From NCBI GenBank assembly GCA_005804885.1, contig SYOX01000098.1:1-37774 (forward strand): a DNA stretch of 37,774 bases, read 5' to 3'. The notes under the pieces are model-generated. The model searched no databases. It was not told where the DNA came from and saw only the letters and a list, made by a program, of their open reading frames with translations. The stretch comes from Pseudomonadota bacterium. Lineage in GTDB: Bacteria; Myxococcota_A; Bradymonadia; Bradymonadales; GCA-2716585. Position numbers and translations under genes: made by a program. Shown here piece after piece: positions 31,756-37,774 of this stretch (the stretch's first letter is position 1; every line of letters begins with the position of its first letter).

Positions 31756-34700
31756 TCACGGAACCTCGGCCAGCGAGAAGACCTCCGCCGTGACCGCGTC
31801 GCCCAGGATGAAGACGTCACCCCCCGATCCACTCTGCGCCATCTGGACCAGCCGCCGCATCGTGGCCAGCCCCTCGGCCGCCTCCTCGTCCTCCAGCACC
31901 CTCGGCGTCCCCTCCAGCAGCGGCCTGGACAAGATCAGGATCGTCTTGACCCGCGCCCGCGTGATCGCCACGTTGAGCCGGTTGACGCTGTAGATGAACG
32001 AACCCTCGCGCTGCGCGTACTCCGCGTCCGACACCCCGTAGCTCACCACCACCGCGTCCGCCTCCTGACCCTGCATCTTCTCCACCGTCTCGACGAAGGG
32101 CGCCGCTCCCCACGCCCGCCTCTCCCTCAACGCCCGGCGGATCGTCCGGATGTGCGCCCGGTGCGGGCTGACCACGCACACCCCCTCCTTGAAGAAGCGC
32201 GCGTCATCCTCGTAGAGCCCGCCATCGCCCCGCAGCCCCTCCCGCAGCGCGCACACCAGCCGCGCCACCACCTGCGCCTCCGTCGCGTTCTCGTTCGTCG
32301 CCTCCACGCCGTCGATCAACACCACCGTCAACGCCCCCGAGGGCTCCAGGCACGCCCGCTCCAAGGCCCCGGCCCCCGGCGGCGCCTCGTACCTCAGCCG
32401 CCGCGCCCCGATCCCCTCCGACTCGCACACATAACCCTCCCCATAGAGCAGCCGCGCCGAAACCCCCGTCAGCACGTCGTTCATCCGGAAGTTCTCCAGC
32501 AGTTGCCGCCGCAGCGCACCCCCCTCCAGCGACAGCAGCGCCTCGAAGATCGAGCGGTGCAGCGCCGGTTGCCCCGCCCCCGGCTCCGGATACCGGCCCG
32601 CGATGATCGGCGGCAGCTGCAGGTGATCCCCCGCGAAGACGATTCGCCCCGACTCTCCCATCAGCCGCGCCGGGATCATCGCCTCCGGCACCTTGACCTG
32701 CGAGGCCTCGTCCACCACGATCAGCTCCGACCCCTCCAGCGCCTCGTCCTTCATCAGCTGGTAGACCGTCGCGCCCACCACCCCCCAGCGGTTCCGCCCC
32801 AGCCACCCCCCAAGCCCCTTGGCCTTGGGCGCTTCGCCGTAGCGCTCCCCCTTCCAATCGTCCGCCTTGGCCACCTTCAGCGGCGCCCGGAACCCATCCT
32901 TGCCCTGCCGAAGCTCGTGGATCTTCCTCAGCAGGTTCTCTATCGCCCCGTGCGTAAAGGCCGTGATGATCACCCTGAAGGCGCGACCCTGCCGGTGGTG
33001 CGCCTCCACCAGCCCCAGGATCATCGACGCCAGGAAGTGCGTCTTGCCCGTCCCCGGCGGACCCCACACCGCCGTCACCCGATGATCCAGCGCCGAACAC
33101 CACGCCGCCCGCTGGCTCGCCGTAAACCCCAGCGCCGGCTCCACGACCTCGGCCTCCGCTCGGATCGCCGCCTCCACCGGCGCGTGGCACGACGCCACCT
33201 TCGACTCCCCCGTCAACAGCCGCGCCAACAGCAGCGGCCTCCCGTCCAGCCGCCTCAGGGCCTCCACCACCTTGTCCACGTTGAAGTCCGTGAAGCGCTC
33301 ATACAACAGGTAGCGCTCGCCCGCCTTCGGCTGGAGCCGGTTGGCCCTGTCGACCCAGCCGAGCGTCAACCCCACCGCGCGACCCAGGCTGTCCTGCTCC
33401 ACCTCCTTGATCGACACCACCGCGCGGTGCGGCGATCCCGGCAGCCTCCCCCCTCCCTTGAAGGGGTGCCAGGCACGGTGCGTGTAATCCGGGAAGGTCA
33501 GCTGCGCACGTCGACCCTCCTGCGTGTCCACCACCAGCAGCCACCTGCCGAAGTCGCTCGCCTCCAGCCCCGCCGACGGCTCTCCCACCACCGCGAGCCG
33601 ATCACCGCCCAGCGACCGCAGCTCCACCACCTGCGCCGCGTAGGGCACCTCGTCCCTCGGGATAAGGCGACCCCCCCGCACCGCCTGGAAGCTCAAGAAG
33701 CTCTCGTAGCGCGTCAAGAACACCAGCCGCGAGATGAAGGGATCGCGGATCGGCGCCAGCTCCGGCAGGCTGAAGCGCTGCGCCGGAAAAACCGCCTGCG
33801 ACGACGCGTGGGCGCGGATCGCCTCCAGGCTCGCGCCCACCGCCCCCAGCCACGAGCGCCCCGCCTCCACCAGCGCCTCGACCCGATCCGCCCTGTCCCG
33901 ATGCCACGCCTCGAAGATCCACTCCGAGCGCAGCGCGTGCCCCAGCGGGTGATGCAGCGCCTCGTCCCGCGCGTACCCCACCCCCGAACCCAGCGCCGAC
34001 AGCGACTCCGGCAGCGTGTAACTCACCTCCACGGGCACCGCCAGCATCCCCGACATCACGTTCAAGAGCGACACCAGCGGGTAGGCCACGTGCGTCTCCG
34101 GGTGACCCTCCGACAACACCAGCCCCGGACCCTGGAAGTACAAGAGCAGCTCCTTGGCCACACCCGACAACCCCTCATCCTCCAAGGACCCCAGCAGCCG
34201 CTCGATGAAGATCTCCATCTCCAGGTTCGAATAGGCGTAGACCTGCAACCTCGCCCGCCGCGCGCCCTGCCCCGACACCTCCATCGCCAGGTTGTGCGCG
34301 TCCACCCGGTGCAGCAAGGTCGACAGCTCCACCACGAAGCGCCGCCACACCTCCGCCGAGTCCTCCGGCCTCCCCGCCACGAAGACCCGATCCTCGCCCC
34401 GTCCGTGGTGGCGCGTCAGCCGCCCCTCCACCCCCGCCCCCGCCTCCACCCTCAACCCCGCCAGGAAGACCCGCTGGCTCAAGGGCTCGCGCTGCAAGGT
34501 GATGAAGACCGAGATCTCCTCCAGCGTCGCCCTCGGCAGCGCCATCGACGCCTGACCCCTCGCGTACACCTCGCCCCTCAAGAGCGACTGCACCCGGTCC
34601 TGCAGTTGCAGCCGCTTGCCTCTCAACGACGCGCACTGCTCCAGATCCTCGTCCTCCCCCTCCAGATATCCCCTCAGCTCGGCCAGATCCCTGACCCCCC

Positions 34701-37698
34701 GCGCGTTCAAGAAGCCCTTGGCCCGCGCCGTCAAGTAGGGCACCCGGCTTACGTCGTCCTCCTGCCTCATCTGACCCCGGCAATGCTCCAGCAGCGGGCA
34801 CCACTCGCAGCTGGCCTGCACGTGCCACTGCACCTGCCCCGGCGCCTGCGTCAGCACCCGGGGCAGCTCCTCGCGCAGCCGCTGCTCCAGGTGCGGCCTC
34901 ACCCCCCGCAGATCGCAGAGCGACGGCTCGGCCTCACCCCCCAGCCACACCTTGCCCCGCTCCAGATCCACCCTCAGCCCCGCCAGGCCCTGCGCCTTGA
35001 CGATCTCCGACAGCTCCAGCGCGTAGAACAGGATCTGCGCCCTGTAGCTCAACCTGACGTGCTGACCCCGCTTGACGTCGACAACCCGCAGCAGCCGACC
35101 CCCCTGGCCGTCGTCGCTCACCTCGATCAAGTCCGGCCTGTTGTCGCTGACCGTCACCAGCGTCGCGTCCAGCCCGAAGAGCGCGTAGAAGCCCTCCGGC
35201 GCCCTCAAGGTCGGCTGGTAGATGTACTGCCCCGCCCTCGCGTCCCGCAGCACCGCCAGCGTGTCCTCCAGCCCGAAGTGGCGCTCGTGCAGCGCCTCGC
35301 CGCCGTCCGCGATCAGCACCCTCCCCGACAGGTGCGTCGTCAGCACGCGCTCCTCCCACACGTGCCCGCTGTCGAAGATCGCCTGGCTCAACCCGCCGGA
35401 CTCCTCCACCTGCGGCGGCGCACCGTCCGCGATCCGCCGCGCCTCCGAGCGCAGCGCCCTGAAGCGCAGGTGCCGCTCGCACTCGTGGTTGAAGCTCTGC
35501 GCGATCATCGACGGGCTGATCCCGAAGGGCGACCTCGGCAGCGCCCCGAACCTCGCCCTCTCCGCCGCTGGCGCACCGGCCCCCAGCGGCAAGCCCGGCA
35601 CCACGCTCCTGGCCCTCGGCGCCGCGCGGTCAACCCCGGCGTCGACCTCCTCCCCCCCCGACGCCGTCAGGAAAGGGCTCGGTGTCCCCGCGCACGACAC
35701 CAGCAGCCGCTGCCGCGCGCGTGTGCAGGCCACATAGAGCAGGTTGCGCTCCTGCTCGCGCGCCAGCTCCTGATCGGCCGGATCGCCCATCGCCGCCAGC
35801 AGCTTGCCCGAGGGCAGCTGCCCGGCCTCGCAGCCGATCACCGCCACCGCCTTGAACTCCAGCCCCTTGGCCCGGTGCATCGTCCCCAGGCACACACCCC
35901 CGCCGACCTCCGGCGGCGCCTCCGTCAGCCGCTGCCAACCCACCCCGAGCCCTTCCACGGCAGGGCGCGCCCTGCCGGACACCAGCGCCTCGGTCCGCGC
36001 GAAGACCCCGATCTCGTGAGCCTCCAGACCCTCGCTGAGCCGGGCCGCGATCCAGGCCCCCAGCGCCTCGACCTCGGCCTCGACCGCGCCGCAGAGCGAC
36101 AGCTCGGGCTCCGGCCCCGACAGCAGCGAGAAGCTCCGGCGCGCCTCCGCCTCCCCGTCGCCGTCGGCCAGCGACCCCGGCAGCAGCCCGTCGGCCAGAC
36201 GGCGGATCTGCTCCGTCGTCCGGTAGTTGATCCGCAAGCGCTGCGAGCGACCTCGCACGTCGATCCCCGCCTGCAACCACGAGGGCCGACCCGCGTAAAT
36301 CCGCTGCCCTGCGTCCGCGCACAGGAAGAGATCGTTGACCCCAGGCGCCGCCAGCGCCCTGAGCAACCTCAGCTCCGCGAAGCCGAAGTCCTGACCCTCG
36401 TCCGCGATCACATGGTCGTAGCGCCACCCCGGGTGCCCCTCCAGCAGCCCCGCCGCCGCGTGGCACAGCCCCGACCAGGTCGCCTGCCCCGTCAACTCAA
36501 GCTGGCTCAGGACATCCTCGAAGACGCCCCACAGCCGCTTGCGCTGCTGCGCGTCCAAACCCCTGCCTCGACCCGTCCGAGGCGCCGACCGGTACTGGCC
36601 CCACTGCGTCACGCCCAGCGGCTCAATGATCGACTGCCACTCGGCCAGCAAGAACTCCGCCGAGAACTCCTCCACCCCGCGACGGCGCCTCGCGTCCGCC
36701 AGCAGCTTGCGCAGCGCCTTGTCGCCAATGGCCTGCGCCTGACCCTGCGCCCGCTTGACCAGCCCCCGCGCCACCCCATGCAGCGTCGCCACCTCCACGC
36801 GCCCCCGCGCCTCGCCCCCCGCCCCCATGAGTTGATCGAGGTAGACCTCCAGCCGCGCCGCCAGAGTCGTCGTGTAGGTCGTCAGCAGCACCCTGGCCGA
36901 AGGCCGCGACCGCGCCAGCCGCGCCGCGCGGTGCAGCGCCACCACCGTCTTGCCCGTCCCCGCGCTGCCGAAGACCTTGCCCGGACCCGACAGCTCGCGC
37001 TCGACGAACTCCCGCTGCGTCGGGTGCAAGAAGACCATCCACCTGTCCCAGGGCGCGTCGAGCGCCTGCGACAGCGACCCCATGTCCGAGATCTCGATCA
37101 GGTGCCGCCCGCTGTCCGCGCGGGCCTGCGTCGACGCCGACGAGGGCAGCGCCACCGGCTCGCCCGCCGCGAGGCTCATCAGCCGCTCGGCCGCCTCCGA
37201 CGGCAGCCGGTGCAGCACCTCCAGGAGCTGATCCTCCGTCGCCGCGTGGATCCAGTCCGCCCACTCGACCGGCACCCCCAGCCCCAGCAGGTACCCCAGC
37301 CCATAGCGCGCAAAGATCGCCGGCTCCTGCTCCTCCTCGCGCACGACCCGGCGCACCACCTCCTCGACCGTCTCTCGCGTCTCGACGAGCTGCACCGCCC
37401 CTGTCGTCGGGTGGACCTCGTAGTGCCGCCGCTCGGCCCAGCTGTAGGCGTCGTCGTGGTGCCCCGCGTAGCAGAGCGTGAAGTCCTCCTCCGTCTTGTA
37501 CACCACCACCCGCAGCTCGCTGCTGACCCGGAAGCTCCAGAAGTGCTTCTCCCGGCTGCGCTGGATCCGGTGGAACTTGAAGCTCGGGTGGGCCGGATCG
37601 ACCTGGAAGTCGAAGGCCGCCTTCTTGGCCAGCGCCTGCTCCTTGGCCGTCAACCTCGTCAAGCTGTCCAGGAAGGTCGTCGCGATCTGGAACTTCAT
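31756..37698 (-). CDS. RelE-like / UvrD-like helicase / Cas4-RecB nuclease / Dna2-UPF1-like helicase fusion
   Basis: 1980 residues from the ATG at 37698. Residues 1-90 resemble the RelE/YoeB toxin fold (KFHRIQRSREKHFWSFRVSSELRVVVY, CYAGHHDDAY). SF1A UvrD-like helicase 1: Walker A GSAGTGKT (244-251), IADEGQDF (431-438), INYRTTEQI, GTMHRAKGLEF (605-615) and VACTRARQRL. PD-(D/E)XK nuclease: GHVWEE (Glu782), GLDAT (Asp844), VVDVKRG (Asp874, Lys876), Gln888-x3-Tyr892, and Cys740, Cys964, Cys967, Cys973 as in Cas4/AddB Fe-S clusters. Helix-hairpin-helix-like ~986-1012. SF1B helicase 2: GPPGTGKT (1546-1553), VVDEASQ, AGDHLQLPP, MQGQEADAVVVS and LNVAITRAR. It looks like TM0106-type nuclease-helicases with an added UvrD half. 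Probably DNA processing or anti-invader defence; that role is inference. Confidence 0.85.
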   Translation of the reverse strand: MKFQIATTFLDSLTRLTAKEQALAKKAAFDFQVDPAHPSFKFHRIQRSREKHFWSFRVSSELRVVVYKTEEDFTLCYAGHHDDAYSWAERRHYEVHPTTGAVQLVETRETVEEVVRRVVREEEQEPAIFARYGLGYLLGLGVPVEWADWIHAATEDQLLEVLHRLPSEAAERLMSLAAGEPVALPSSASTQARADSGRHLIEISDMGSLSQALDAPWDRWMVFLHPTQREFVERELSGPGKVFGSAGTGKTVVALHRAARLARSRPSARVLLTTYTTTLAARLEVYLDQLMGAGGEARGRVEVATLHGVARGLVKRAQGQAQAIGDKALRKLLADARRRRGVEEFSAEFLLAEWQSIIEPLGVTQWGQYRSAPRTGRGRGLDAQQRKRLWGVFEDVLSQLELTGQATWSGLCHAAAGLLEGHPGWRYDHVIADEGQDFGFAELRLLRALAAPGVNDLFLCADAGQRIYAGRPSWLQAGIDVRGRSQRLRINYRTTEQIRRLADGLLPGSLADGDGEAEARRSFSLLSGPEPELSLCGAVEAEVEALGAWIAARLSEGLEAHEIGVFARTEALVSGRARPAVEGLGVGWQRLTEAPPEVGGGVCLGTMHRAKGLEFKAVAVIGCEAGQLPSGKLLAAMGDPADQELAREQERNLLYVACTRARQRLLVSCAGTPSPFLTASGGEEVDAGVDRAAPRARSVVPGLPLGAGAPAAERARFGALPRSPFGISPSMIAQSFNHECERHLRFRALRSEARRIADGAPPQVEESGGLSQAIFDSGHVWEERVLTTHLSGRVLIADGGEALHERHFGLEDTLAVLRDARAGQYIYQPTLRAPEGFYALFGLDATLVTVSDNRPDLIEVSDDGQGGRLLRVVDVKRGQHVRLSYRAQILFYALELSEIVKAQGLAGLRVDLERGKVWLGGEAEPSLCDLRGVRPHLEQRLREELPRVLTQAPGQVQWHVQASCEWCPLLEHCRGQMRQEDDVSRVPYLTARAKGFLNARGVRDLAELRGYLEGEDEDLEQCASLRGKRLQLQDRVQSLLRGEVYARGQASMALPRATLEEISVFITLQREPLSQRVFLAGLRVEAGAGVEGRLTRHHGRGEDRVFVAGRPEDSAEVWRRFVVELSTLLHRVDAHNLAMEVSGQGARRARLQVYAYSNLEMEIFIERLLGSLEDEGLSGVAKELLLYFQGPGLVLSEGHPETHVAYPLVSLLNVMSGMLAVPVEVSYTLPESLSALGSGVGYARDEALHHPLGHALRSEWIFEAWHRDRADRVEALVEAGRSWLGAVGASLEAIRAHASSQAVFPAQRFSLPELAPIRDPFISRLVFLTRYESFLSFQAVRGGRLIPRDEVPYAAQVVELRSLGGDRLAVVGEPSAGLEASDFGRWLLVVDTQEGRRAQLTFPDYTHRAWHPFKGGGRLPGSPHRAVVSIKEVEQDSLGRAVGLTLGWVDRANRLQPKAGERYLLYERFTDFNVDKVVEALRRLDGRPLLLARLLTGESKVASCHAPVEAAIRAEAEVVEPALGFTASQRAAWCSALDHRVTAVWGPPGTGKTHFLASMILGLVEAHHRQGRAFRVIITAFTHGAIENLLRKIHELRQGKDGFRAPLKVAKADDWKGERYGEAPKAKGLGGWLGRNRWGVVGATVYQLMKDEALEGSELIVVDEASQVKVPEAMIPARLMGESGRIVFAGDHLQLPPIIAGRYPEPGAGQPALHRSIFEALLSLEGGALRRQLLENFRMNDVLTGVSARLLYGEGYVCESEGIGARRLRYEAPPGAGALERACLEPSGALTVVLIDGVEATNENATEAQVVARLVCALREGLRGDGGLYEDDARFFKEGVCVVSPHRAHIRTIRRALRERRAWGAAPFVETVEKMQGQEADAVVVSYGVSDAEYAQREGSFIYSVNRLNVAITRARVKTILILSRPLLEGTPRVLEDEEAAEGLATMRRLVQMAQSGSGGDVFILGDAVTAEVFSLAEVP

Positions 37699-37721
37699 CT
37701 GCGCTCTGCCTCGGCGTGGCC

Positions 37722-37774
37722 TCAATCAGGCTCGATCAGCTTTCCATAGAGCGTCTTGCCGCTCTTCAGGCCCA
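37722..37774 (-). CDS. C-terminal end of an upstream gene (5' part outside window)
   Basis: On the minus strand the frame reads GLKSGKTLYGKLIEPD and then TGA (stop at 37722-37724), 23 bp before the ATG of the large helicase fusion. The tight spacing suggests that it is the preceding gene of the same operon. Only 17 codons are visible, too few to identify it. Reality of the gene is inferred from the protein-like composition and position. Confidence 0.4.
   Translation of the reverse strand, partial: GLKSGKTLYGKLIEPD

Noticed and set aside
32152..37749. 1865-residue plus-strand frame opposite the helicase fusion
   Set aside because: Arg/Pro/His-rich shadow of a GC-rich gene. The minus-strand frame has full helicase and nuclease motifs.

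Overview
The window is very GC-rich (about 70 percent by eye) and has the gene content of a Myxococcota-type bacterium. Signs are a probable MYXO-CTERM sorting tail on the protein at 23614-25053, a MopE-like metal-binding-motif lipoprotein, many large lipoproteins and beta-propeller proteins, a DUF1800/DUF1501 pair, TPR and ankyrin proteins, and frequent GTG/TTG starts. I cannot place it below phylum from sequence alone. No rRNA, tRNA, CRISPR array or prophage was seen.

Layout. 1-2160: three tandem paralogous secreted or lipoprotein genes, the first cut by the window edge. 2227-7010: housekeeping and cell-envelope genes (glyoxalase II, thioredoxin-like TlpA protein, TPR protein, family 4 glycosyltransferase, Maf nucleotide pyrophosphatase). 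7028-7811: a transposable unit with a Y1 (IS200/RAYT-like) transposase between two inverted double-hairpin ends. 7818-9254: MopE-like lipoprotein. 9255-9893: a long intergenic region with a hairpin, a 29-bp dyad and a second, gene-less copy of the element. 9894-16583: a probable four-gene operon of membrane protein, von Willebrand A/propeller protein, HupE/UreJ-like permease and TPR/M48-like membrane protein, with start/stop overlaps at two of the junctions. 16906-20158: three minus-strand genes (a PHM-like copper monooxygenase lipoprotein, a Dabb protein, a membrane-anchored BNR propeller). 20407-22868: DUF1800 plus DUF1501 (Tat substrate). 22904-23460: third element copy with an expanded 18-bp tandem array. 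23614-27731: BNR propeller, truncated PhnA-like protein, fourth element copy and a YbiT-type ABC-F ATPase. 27912-28814: a large symmetric non-coding structure of two opposed 35-bp arrays around an inverted hairpin pair. 28817-37698: cyclase-family hydrolase, ankyrin protein, and a 1980-residue fusion of RelE-like domain, UvrD-like helicase, Cas4/RecB-like nuclease and Dna2/UPF1-like helicase, preceded by the last codons of another gene.

Three items stand out. One is the Y1 transposase unit with its three non-autonomous relatives, whose hairpins show compensatory changes and whose last 18 bp seed tandem arrays. Another is the symmetric 35-bp structure at 27912-28814, which fits no standard feature class. 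The third is the toxin-fold/helicase/nuclease/helicase fusion, which looks like a genome-defence or DNA-processing machine; its partner gene or genes probably lie just outside the window.
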